Source: JAXHUE01 sp034189655 | GTDB lineage: Bacteria; Chloroflexota; Dehalococcoidia; E44-bin15 | DNA length: 32,489 nt | NCBI GenBank assembly: GCA_034189655.1 | Contig: JAXHUE010000023.1 | Coordinates: 1 to 32,489, forward strand | Direction of reading: 5' to 3' | Part shown: one piece after another, positions 14,939 through 21,773 of the stretch | How the letters are laid out: the number at the start of each line of letters is the position of its first letter | Position numbering within the stretch: the stretch's first letter is position 1 | Position numbers and translations under genes: made by a program | The notes under the pieces: generated by a model | The model's input: only the letters and a program-made list of their open reading frames with translations | Database searches by the model: none | What the model was told of the DNA's origin: nothing

Positions 14939-16111
14939 ATGGACTTTGAGCTCACTGAAGAGCAGAAAATGATGAGGACCAACGCCCGGGACTTCATCGA
15001 GAGGGAGATCATGCCCGTCGCCGACGAGTATGACAGGAAGGGCACGCTCACCAGGGATGAGCTCGTCGGGTTCATCAAGCAGCTCATGCCCTTCGGCTAC
15101 TACAACGGCGTGGACCCCGAGGAGCTCGGCGGCGCCGGCCTCGACCACAAGATCGATGCCATGCTCACCGAGGAGCTGTCCCGCGCCTGGGCGGGCCTGT
15201 GCGGGGCGGTGCGGCTGGCCAACATGGGGCACATGCTCACGATGTGCCAGTCTGATGAGATGAAGAAGAAGTACGTCCCCCGGATCAGGACCGGCGAGTT
15301 CATCGGCTGCGGCGGCATCACAGAGCCCAACGTGGGCTCCGACTCCAGGCATGTGGAGACCACCATCACCTCCGACGGCGATTTCTGGGTGATCAACGGC
15401 ACCAAGCTGTGGATATCCAATGCCCAGACCTCGGATGCCATGATGGTGATCGGTGTCACCGACAAGAGCCTGGGGGCCCTGGGGATGACCATGGTCATGG
15501 CGGAGAGGGAGACCTCCCCGTACCAGGTGAGGGAGCTGCACAAGGTGGGGCTCCGCGCCTGGCCCACCGCTGAGGTCTCCTTCGTCGATGTCAAGGTGCC
15601 CAAGGAGAACACCTTGAGCGCCCCGTCAGGGGACCAGGGCTCGGCGGCCTACCGGTCGCTGATGGTGGGCTTCGAGGGGACGCGCACCTGGCTGGCCGCC
15701 ATGTCTACCGGCATCGCCCAGGCCGCCATCGACGCCGCCATAAGCTACGCCCGCGAGCGCAAGCAGTTCGGTCGCCCCATCGGCAGCTTCCAGATGGTGC
15801 AGGAGATGATCGTCGACTCCCTCACCGAGACGGAGTCGGCGCGCCTCCTCTACCTGCGGTCGGCGAGCCTCCTGGACAGGGGGGAGCGCTGCCGCTGGCA
15901 GTCCGCCATGGCCAAGGGCTTCGCCACCGACATGGCGGTAAGGGTGGCCTCCAAGTCGATGCAGATACACGGGGCCATGGGTGTCTCCGACGAGTACCCC
16001 GTGGAGAGGTACTTCAGGGATGCCCAGACCATGCTCCCCCCCGACGGCACCCTCCAGATACAGAAGCTGGTCGTGGGCCGGGAAGTCATCGGGATAAGGG
16101 CAATCTCGTAG
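14939..16111 (+). CDS. Acyl-CoA dehydrogenase (paralogue 2)
   Basis: The 390-residue protein is clearly paralogous to the one at 5797, sharing the N-terminus (MDFELTEEQKMM), ARERKQFGRPIGSFQM, IHGAMGVSDEYPVERYFRDA and a near-identical C-terminus ending REVIGIRAIS. Its flavin-site motif is ITEPNVGSD. The catalytic Glu position is Asp369 (PPDGTLQIQ), as in paralogue 1. The alternative base position used by isovaleryl-CoA-type enzymes is also not Glu here (FEGTRT, with Glu three before the Arg). AAAAAAGGAGG precedes the ATG. It is a one-gene unit ending in a bidirectional terminator that faces the CoA-transferase operon. The substrate is unknown. Confidence 0.93.
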   Translation: MDFELTEEQKMMRTNARDFIEREIMPVADEYDRKGTLTRDELVGFIKQLMPFGYYNGVDPEELGGAGLDHKIDAMLTEELSRAWAGLCGAVRLANMGHMLTMCQSDEMKKKYVPRIRTGEFIGCGGITEPNVGSDSRHVETTITSDGDFWVINGTKLWISNAQTSDAMMVIGVTDKSLGALGMTMVMAERETSPYQVRELHKVGLRAWPTAEVSFVDVKVPKENTLSAPSGDQGSAAYRSLMVGFEGTRTWLAAMSTGIAQAAIDAAISYARERKQFGRPIGSFQMVQEMIVDSLTETESARLLYLRSASLLDRGERCRWQSAMAKGFATDMAVRVASKSMQIHGAMGVSDEYPVERYFRDAQTMLPPDGTLQIQKLVVGREVIGIRAIS

Positions 16112-16151
16112 CAGGGGCGCCGGTAGCGGCGGCCGCTCTATGCGTAGAAAA

Positions 16152-16185
16152 GGAGGAGGGCCACTCTCTGCCATGGCCCTCCTCC
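16152..16185. terminator. Bidirectional terminator between acyl-CoA dehydrogenase 2 and the CoA-transferase operon
   Basis: GGAGGAGGGCCA (16152-16163) pairs over 12 bases with TGGCCCTCCTCC (16174-16185). On the minus strand the stem is followed by TTTTCT, giving a proper intrinsic terminator for the CoA-transferase operon. On the plus strand it lies 40 bases past the dehydrogenase stop. Confidence 0.75.
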
Positions 16186-16308
16186 CGACCGTTCCCTCTT
16201 TCACGCGGCACCAGCCCCTCTGTGGGCTCCGTCACCACCGTCGACGACGGTGACGGAGCGGTCGCCCGCGGGGGCGAGAGGCCCAAGTCCAGGCCGGCCG
16301 CTGGCCTG

Positions 16309-17586
16309 CTAGTCCGGCTGGTCCATCTTGATGCCCAGGGCCTGGATACCGCCACCGGTATCGGCGCCGATGACCCCCTCGGCGGTCAGCGTCTCTATCT
16401 GCTTGGCGGAGAGCCCCAGGACCTTGCTGAAGATGTGGCTGTTGTGCTGGCCCAGGAGCGGGGCCGGCCAGCGCGCCTCTCCCGGCGTGTCCATCAGCTT
16501 GAAGGGCACGTTCTCGTAGGCGATGGGGCCTATCTCCGGGTGCTCCATCTCCTTGAAGAGGCCGTACTCCTTGACCTGTGGGTCGTGCTCGAAGAGGTCC
16601 TTGGAGCTCTGTACCACGCCGGCGGCGACACCGTGGCGCTGGAGCACGCTCATCACCTGCTGCGCGGTGCGCGCCGAGGTCCACTCCTCCACGTGGCGGT
16701 CCAGCTCGTCCAGGTGCTTCATCCTGGCCTGGAGCGTGGCGAATCGCTCGTCGCGAGTCCACGCCGGCGCGCCGATGGCCTTGCAGAAGGCCTGCCACTC
16801 CTCCTCGGTGAACACCGCGATGGCGCACCAGCGGTCGTTGCCACGGCAGCGGTAGGCGCCGTGGGGCGCTGCGCTGCGGTGGGGCAGCCTGTTGCCCGTG
16901 GGCGTGGCCGCCCTCCTGTTCACCGAGTAGTCCAGGATGCCGGCACCGTGGAGCACGCAGTTGGCCTCAAGCTGTGAGACGTCGATGTACTGGCCTTTCC
17001 CCGTCTTGTTGCGATAGCGCAGGGCGGCGAGGATGGCGAACTGCGTGGGCCAGCCCCCGGCGTAGTCGGAGTAGGACCAGCCGAACCCCGCCGGCTCGTG
17101 GCCGGGGAAGCCCATGAGAGAGGTGCTGCCGGAGAGGGCCTGGAGCGCAGGGCCGAACGAGACGTAGTCCTGGTACGGCCCGGTCTGCCCGTAGCCCCCC
17201 ATGCTCACCATGATGATATCGGGCTTCACTGCCTTGAGCGATTCGTAGTCTAAGCCCAGCCTGGCCATCACGCCGCGGCTGAAGTTCTCCACCACCACGT
17301 CGGAGACCTTCACCAGCTTGAGTGCGAGTTCCTTGCCCCGCGGGTCGGTGAGGTTGATGACCACGCCGTACTTGCTGCGGTTGATGTTGTTGTAGTAGCC
17401 GCTCAAGTTGGTTCCCCTCACGTCGTTGCGGAAGGGGATCACGTTGCGCGCGATCTCCCCTGAAGGCCGCTCCACCTTGATGACCTCGGCACCGTGGTCG
17501 GCGAGCATCCTGGTGGCCCCGGGCCCGGCGAGCACCCAGCTAAAGTCCAGTATCCGTAGCCCCTCTAGAGGGTACTTTCGTTCCAT
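16309..17586 (-). CDS. Class III (CaiB/BaiF) CoA-transferase 1, Asp nucleophile present
   Basis: Class III CoA-transferases move CoA between carboxylic acids through an aspartyl-CoA thioester. The 425-residue protein has the family's start (LEGLRILDFSWVLAGPGATR), ADHGAEVIKVE, KYGVVINLTDPRGKEL, and GYGQTGPYQDY. Aligned on the GKGQ motif against E. coli CaiB (Asp169), Asp174 in SYSDYAGG is the expected nucleophile. GGGAGGAG precedes the ATG. It is the second gene of a two-gene operon: 39 bases separate it from CoA-transferase 2, which lacks this Asp. The two may form one heteromeric enzyme, as class III transferases with paired subunits do. Substrate unknown. Confidence 0.93.
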   Translation of the reverse strand: MERKYPLEGLRILDFSWVLAGPGATRMLADHGAEVIKVERPSGEIARNVIPFRNDVRGTNLSGYYNNINRSKYGVVINLTDPRGKELALKLVKVSDVVVENFSRGVMARLGLDYESLKAVKPDIIMVSMGGYGQTGPYQDYVSFGPALQALSGSTSLMGFPGHEPAGFGWSYSDYAGGWPTQFAILAALRYRNKTGKGQYIDVSQLEANCVLHGAGILDYSVNRRAATPTGNRLPHRSAAPHGAYRCRGNDRWCAIAVFTEEEWQAFCKAIGAPAWTRDERFATLQARMKHLDELDRHVEEWTSARTAQQVMSVLQRHGVAAGVVQSSKDLFEHDPQVKEYGLFKEMEHPEIGPIAYENVPFKLMDTPGEARWPAPLLGQHNSHIFSKVLGLSAKQIETLTAEGVIGADTGGGIQALGIKMDQPD

Positions 17587-17625
17587 TTATAGCTCCTCCC
17601 TTCGCTCGTACGATGCCCGTTGCCC

Positions 17626-18846
17626 CTAGATGACCCCGCCCCCGGCGAGGACCTCGAGCTCCTGGGGCGTCATCCCCAGCTCGCCCTGGTATATGTCCAC
17701 GTTGTGCTCCCCGATGAAGGGCGCCCTGCTCGGCCTCTGCCACGGGCTCTCCGGCATGAGGCACGGGGCGCCGGCGTAGAGGAAGCGCTCCCCCAGCTCC
17801 GGGTGCTCGGTCTCGACGAAGAAGTTGCGGTACTTGAGCTGGGGGTCGGTGAACAGATCCTCCAGGGTGTTGACCGCGGTCCAGGGGATGTGCATGTTCT
17901 GGCAGCCCTCCATGAGCTCAAGCTTGGTGTGGGTTCGGGACCAGCCATCCCGCATCTTGACCACGTAGGCCTCCTCCTCTGGGGTCATCCGCAGGAAGAT
18001 CTTCATCACCCACTCCGGGTTCTTCAGGTCGCCGACCATGCCGTCGGCGTCCATCCAGTCGGTGGGCAGGATGCCGGGGAACACGCACACGTAGCCGTCC
18101 TTGGCCGGGGCCAGGTTGCCCAGGGTGCCCCCAGGGAGCTGCGACCCGTGTCGAGAGCCCCGCCGCGGCAGCACCGTGCCCCAGTAGATATACCACAGGT
18201 TGGCGAACTCCAGGGTGAAGGCGGCGCAGGACTGTATCGGTATATCTATCTGCTGCCCCTTGCCGGTCACGTCCCGGTTGTACAGGGCCATCAGGGAGGC
18301 GATGGCGGCGTACGTTGCACCGGTGTGGTACGCCTGCTCGCCGTAGGCCATCGCCGGGGGGGTATCGGGGTGGCCGCACGGGTACATGAAGCCCCCCATG
18401 GCCAGGTCCACGATGTCGGAGCCCTTGTAGTCCCGGTAGGGGCCCCTCTGGCCGAAATCGGTGATGGAGGCCATGACCAGGCCGGGGTTCAGCCGCTTGA
18501 GCTCGTCGTAGCCTATGCCCAGGCGGTCCAGGTATCCCGGGTGGAAGGTCTCCACCACGATGTCTGCCGTCTTCACCAGCTTCTTGAATATCTCCCTCCC
18601 ATCCGCGCTCTCAAGGTTTAAGGTTATGCTCCTCTTGTTGGTGTTGAAGTGCCACCAGTGGAGGCTCCTCTCACGGTGGGGGATGTCGTGGTAGAAGGGG
18701 CCGATGGTGCGCATCGGGTCTCCCCCCGGCGGCTCTACCTTGATGACATCTGCGCCCATGCCGGCGAGCAGCTTCGAGCAGTAGACCCCCTTCTCGTTTG
18801 ACAGGTCAAGGACTCGGATATCGCCCAGACACGTTTCATCAGACAT
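17626..18846 (-). CDS. Class III CoA-transferase 2, catalytic Asp replaced by Tyr
   Basis: The 406-residue protein belongs to the CaiB/BaiF family (IRVLDLSNEKGVYCSKLLAG, GADVIKVEPPGGDP, NKRSITLNLESADGRE, DFGQRGPYRDYKG, VTGKGQQIDIP). Counting 21 residues back from GKGQ, as in CaiB, puts Tyr173 (EQAYHTG) where the nucleophilic Asp should be; Glu170 is three residues earlier. It therefore probably lacks independent transferase activity of the usual type. GAAGGAGGTG precedes the ATG, and a TTGAAC/TATAAT promoter lies at 19041-19069. CoA-transferase 1, with an intact Asp, is directly downstream. A structural or regulatory subunit of a heteromer is the simplest reading; new chemistry is the alternative. 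Confidence 0.9.
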   Translation of the reverse strand: MSDETCLGDIRVLDLSNEKGVYCSKLLAGMGADVIKVEPPGGDPMRTIGPFYHDIPHRERSLHWWHFNTNKRSITLNLESADGREIFKKLVKTADIVVETFHPGYLDRLGIGYDELKRLNPGLVMASITDFGQRGPYRDYKGSDIVDLAMGGFMYPCGHPDTPPAMAYGEQAYHTGATYAAIASLMALYNRDVTGKGQQIDIPIQSCAAFTLEFANLWYIYWGTVLPRRGSRHGSQLPGGTLGNLAPAKDGYVCVFPGILPTDWMDADGMVGDLKNPEWVMKIFLRMTPEEEAYVVKMRDGWSRTHTKLELMEGCQNMHIPWTAVNTLEDLFTDPQLKYRNFFVETEHPELGERFLYAGAPCLMPESPWQRPSRAPFIGEHNVDIYQGELGMTPQELEVLAGGGVI

Positions 18847-19040
18847 TGGTACACCTCCTTCCTCGAACGGAGATACGAGTGCGCTTGGGATCGCGTAAGG
18901 CCCTTCGAGCGATAAGACCTCCTTTCAGCCTCTCCAGCATCCTCTCTGCGATGGTCGGTGCGTACTGGTAACAGCGCGCGTGGCGCGTGGTGCTTTGAGC
19001 CCCGTCGGCTCGGGTCAGGATGAGACCTGTGGTGCTACGA

Positions 19041-19069
19041 ATTATAGCGCGCCTCTGGCACCAGTTCAA
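19041..19069 (-). promoter_or_regulatory. Promoter of the CoA-transferase 2-1 operon
   Basis: On the minus strand TTGAAC (19064-19069), a 17-base spacer, and a perfect TATAAT (19041-19046). Confidence 0.55.
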
Positions 19070-19109
19070 TCCCCGCCCTGGGGCGGCGATGGGGTGCGCC
19101 TTGCGTATA

Positions 19110-19138
19110 TTGCCATCGCTATTGGCATTGTTTATACT
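19110..19138 (+). promoter_or_regulatory. Promoter of the CoA-transferase 3 / lyase operon
   Basis: TTGCCA (19110-19115), a 17-base spacer, then TATACT (19133-19138), in an AT-rich patch. Overlapping short inverted repeats just downstream (CTAGAATACTAG, GGGTA...TACCC near 19137-19162) could be operator half-sites. Confidence 0.55.
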
Positions 19139-19362
19139 AGAATACTAGGGGTAGAGTATACCCTCATATAGAACGCCCATCTGGTCGATAGGTCTCCGTG
19201 TTCGTACTGGGGACCATCGCCTCTCACTAGGTGGAGGCCCGATGTCGATGCAATGGACCGCGGCCCCTCTGCCTCTTACACACGCGGCGCCCCACGGGGT
19301 GCTGCCGTTCCTCTCCCTCCACGTGGCCACCGAGCAAAGCACGGGAGGGATACCCATAACCT

Positions 19363-19382
19363 TATCACGGAGTGCCGTGATA
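19363..19382 (+). promoter_or_regulatory. Leader hairpin or operator upstream of CoA-transferase 3
   Basis: TATCACGG and CCGTGATA form a perfect eight-pair inverted repeat around AGTG, followed by CGTATTTTTAC. The stem plus T-run resembles an intrinsic terminator (attenuator) placed 27 bases before the start codon. The palindrome could equally be a repressor site. Confidence 0.55.
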
Positions 19383-19409
19383 CGTATTTTTACAGAGGGA
19401 GGACACGAG

Positions 19410-20612
19410 ATGACAATGGCTCTTGAGGGAGTGAGGGTTTTAGACTTCACCATATGGCAGCAGGGGCCAGTGGCCACGCAGGCGCTCGCCGACATGGGGG
19501 CAGAGGTGATCAAGATAGAGGAGCGCGTCGGCGGCGACCCCGGCCGTGGGCTCATCTGGCGCGGCGACAAGACGGCGCTGGCCACCTACTTCGAGTGTCA
19601 CAACCGGAACAAGCTGGGGATCACCCTCGACCTGCGCAAGGACAGGGGCAGGGAGGTGCTCTACAGGCTGGTGGAGAAGTCCGACGTCTTCGTCCAGAAC
19701 CTGCGCCCCGGCGTGGTGGAGAGGCTCGCCGTGGACTACAAGTCACTGGCACAGATAAACCCCCGCCTCATCTATGCCTCGGCCAACGGCTGGGGCTCCC
19801 GAGGCCCCGATGCCCGCAAGCCCTCGTTCGACGTCCTGGCCCAGGGCCGGGGCGGGATGCTCAGCGTGACCGGAGAGCCCGACGAGCCGCCCCCGCTGAT
19901 ACAGGTGAACGGCGGCGCCGACTGGGTCGGGGCCGCGGTGCTGGCCTACGGGATAATGGTGGCCCTGTTCAACCGCGAGCGGACGGGGGTGGGGCAGGAG
20001 GTGGAGGTGTCGCTCCTGGGGAGCCAGGCGTGGTTCGGGCAACTGGGCTTTCAGAGGTACCTGTTTTCGGGGAAGGCACCGCGGAGGGTGTCGCGGCGCG
20101 CCCTGGGCAACCCGGTCTACAACGTGTACAAGGCCGAGGACGAGAGGTGGATGGTGATCGCCATGCTTCAGTCGCAGCGGCACTGGGCCAGCTTCTGCCA
20201 GGCCATCGGCTACGGCGCGCTGGAGAACGACGCCAGGTTCAGCTCCATCGAGGTCAGGAGGGACAACGCCGCCGAGCTCACCTCGCTGCTCGACAGGCAC
20301 TTCCTCACCAAGCCCAGGGACGAGTGGATTAGGCGGCTCGAAGAGGTGGACATACCGTGCGCCCGCGTCCAGGACTACGAGGAACTGGCCCACGACCCCC
20401 AGATGGCGGCCAACGACTATATCGTCGACTTCGATCACCCCACGGCAGGGCCGGTCAAGCTGGTGGGCATACCGGTGAGGCTCTCCCAGACCCCGGGGGC
20501 CATCAGGATGCCGGCTCCTGAGTGGGGCCAGCACAACATGGACGTGCTCACCGATATAGCGGGCTACAGCCATGAAGAGGTTGCTCAGCTCATGGAGCAG
20601 GAGGTCATCTAA
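19410..20612 (+). CDS. Class III CoA-transferase 3
   Basis: The 400-residue protein has the CaiB/BaiF features LEGVRVLDFTIWQQGPVATQ, MGAEVIKIEERVGGDPGR, NRNKLGITLDLRKDRGRE, and NGWGSRGPDARKPSFD. The nucleophilic Asp is present as Asp171 (GADWVGAA), 21 residues before GVGQ. The ATG at 19410 follows GGGAGGA; upstream in-frame codons lack support. An HMG-CoA-lyase-like gene starts 16 bases after its stop, so the two are almost certainly cotranscribed. A transferase that loads CoA onto a 3-hydroxy-3-methyl- or similar dicarboxylic acid for cleavage by the next enzyme is a natural reading, comparable to succinyl-CoA:HMG/glutarate transferases of the same family. That assignment is inference. Confidence 0.93.
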   Translation: MTMALEGVRVLDFTIWQQGPVATQALADMGAEVIKIEERVGGDPGRGLIWRGDKTALATYFECHNRNKLGITLDLRKDRGREVLYRLVEKSDVFVQNLRPGVVERLAVDYKSLAQINPRLIYASANGWGSRGPDARKPSFDVLAQGRGGMLSVTGEPDEPPPLIQVNGGADWVGAAVLAYGIMVALFNRERTGVGQEVEVSLLGSQAWFGQLGFQRYLFSGKAPRRVSRRALGNPVYNVYKAEDERWMVIAMLQSQRHWASFCQAIGYGALENDARFSSIEVRRDNAAELTSLLDRHFLTKPRDEWIRRLEEVDIPCARVQDYEELAHDPQMAANDYIVDFDHPTAGPVKLVGIPVRLSQTPGAIRMPAPEWGQHNMDVLTDIAGYSHEEVAQLMEQEVI

Positions 20613-20628
20613 AAAGGAGGGTCCAGGC

Positions 20629-21711
20629 ATGAATCGAGACATTAGGGAGAAGCTGCCCAGGAAGGTGCAGATGCTGGAGCTATTCGCCCGCGACGGCCTT
20701 CAGCACGAGTCTCGCTTCGTCCCCACTGAGGCCAAGGTGTGGTTCATAAACCAGTGCCAGGAGGCGGGATTCACTGCTCTAGAGGTCACCAACTTCGCCA
20801 ACCCGCGCGGCCTGCCCCAGCATAAGGACGCCGATGAGGTCTTGAAGCGCATCACACGCAAGGAAGGGGTGCACTACAAGTGCTACGGCATGAACTTGAA
20901 GGCCTTCGAGCGGGCCGCGGAGGCCGTGCAGAACGGGTACGGGCCGCACAGCGTTGCCTTCACCATCTCGGCCGAGGACAGACACTGCATGAGAAACGCC
21001 GGCCGCACCAGGCAGCAGTACCTGGAGGAGATACCCGACATGGTGAAGGTGGCCAAGGAGAACGGCTTCGAGATCGATATGGCCATCTCCTGTGTCTACG
21101 GCTCCCCCATCGCCGGCCCGGTGCCCATCGAGAACACCATCGAGCTCATAGAGCGGGGCCTGGACATGGGCATCCGCAGGTTCACCCCGTGCGACACCAC
21201 GGGCGAGGCCAACCCGCTCGTAGCGTACGAGTATATGTCGGCCCTGGTCGACCGCTTCGGAAAGCACGATGACATGGTCTTCAAGGTGGCCCACTTCCAC
21301 GATGCCCGTGGTATGGCCCTGGCCAACTACCTCGTCGCGCTCATGGCCGGCGCCGACCTGGTGGAGACCTCGCTCGGCCAGCTTGGCGGGCAGCCGGCGT
21401 TCATCGTCGACGGCGTGCCCGGCCTGGGGACGGGGCCCCTGTACACCAACTCGGACATCGTGGGCAACGCCTCCTCCGAGGACGTGCTGGTCATGCTCGA
21501 CGAGATGGGGATAGAGACCGGCGTCGATATCGACCGCGTGCTGCAGCTGGGCCGGGTGCTGGAGTGGGTGCTGGGCCGCTCGCTCCGCCCCTACTGCACC
21601 AAGAGCGGGCGGGTGATCAAGGAGCCCACCCGGTGGAACGAGCCCAGGATGGACCTGGCGTCCATCCCTCCCTACGGGGAGCCCTACTGGGACCTGCCCC
21701 ATCGCAGCTAA
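20629..21711 (+). CDS. HMG-CoA-lyase-like aldolase (DRE-TIM superfamily), conserved Cys replaced
   Basis: HMG-CoA lyases cleave 3-hydroxy-3-methylglutaryl-CoA to acetyl-CoA and acetoacetate in a metal-dependent TIM barrel. The 360-residue protein has the barrel's first-strand motif ARDGLQHE (Arg21, Asp22, Gln25), the metal ligands His222 and His224 in AHFHDARGMALANY, and NASSEDVL near the end. The loop that normally reads GGCP, with the catalytic Cys, reads GGQP here (Gln255). The spacing of the surrounding family motifs (LVETSLGQLGGQP) is otherwise kept. AAGGAGGG precedes the ATG. The enzyme follows CoA-transferase 3 in one operon and ends at a strong terminator. A related lyase or aldolase with a different substrate is more likely than a true HMG-CoA lyase. 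Confidence 0.88.
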   Translation: MNRDIREKLPRKVQMLELFARDGLQHESRFVPTEAKVWFINQCQEAGFTALEVTNFANPRGLPQHKDADEVLKRITRKEGVHYKCYGMNLKAFERAAEAVQNGYGPHSVAFTISAEDRHCMRNAGRTRQQYLEEIPDMVKVAKENGFEIDMAISCVYGSPIAGPVPIENTIELIERGLDMGIRRFTPCDTTGEANPLVAYEYMSALVDRFGKHDDMVFKVAHFHDARGMALANYLVALMAGADLVETSLGQLGGQPAFIVDGVPGLGTGPLYTNSDIVGNASSEDVLVMLDEMGIETGVDIDRVLQLGRVLEWVLGRSLRPYCTKSGRVIKEPTRWNEPRMDLASIPPYGEPYWDLPHRS

Positions 21712-21717
21712 ATGGAA

Positions 21718-21742
21718 GGGGCACCCCCGGAGGGGGTGCCCC
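21718..21742. terminator. Strong bidirectional terminator between the lyase gene and ThDP enzyme 1
   Basis: GGGGCACCCCC (21718-21728) pairs over 11 bases with GGGGGTGCCCC (21732-21742) around a three-base loop, seven bases after the lyase stop. The plus side continues TGTACTATTT and the minus side TTCCATTT. The convergent ThDP gene ends at 21774. Confidence 0.8.
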
Positions 21743-21773
21743 TGTACTATTTATATGGGGAGCCCGTGCATGG

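Larger units (their letters stand above)
18847..19409. other. Long divergent intergenic region with promoters on both strands
   Basis: The 563 bases separate the CoA-transferase 2/1 operon (minus) from the CoA-transferase 3 / lyase operon (plus). A minus promoter (19041-19069) and a plus promoter (19110-19138) lie back to back, giving leaders of about 190 and 265 bases. The plus leader contains a perfect inverted repeat near the start codon (19363-19382). The sequence around 19090-19170 is AT-rich. An open frame entering the third transferase from 19242 lacks any start signal. I see no gene or RNA in the remainder. Confidence 0.55.
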
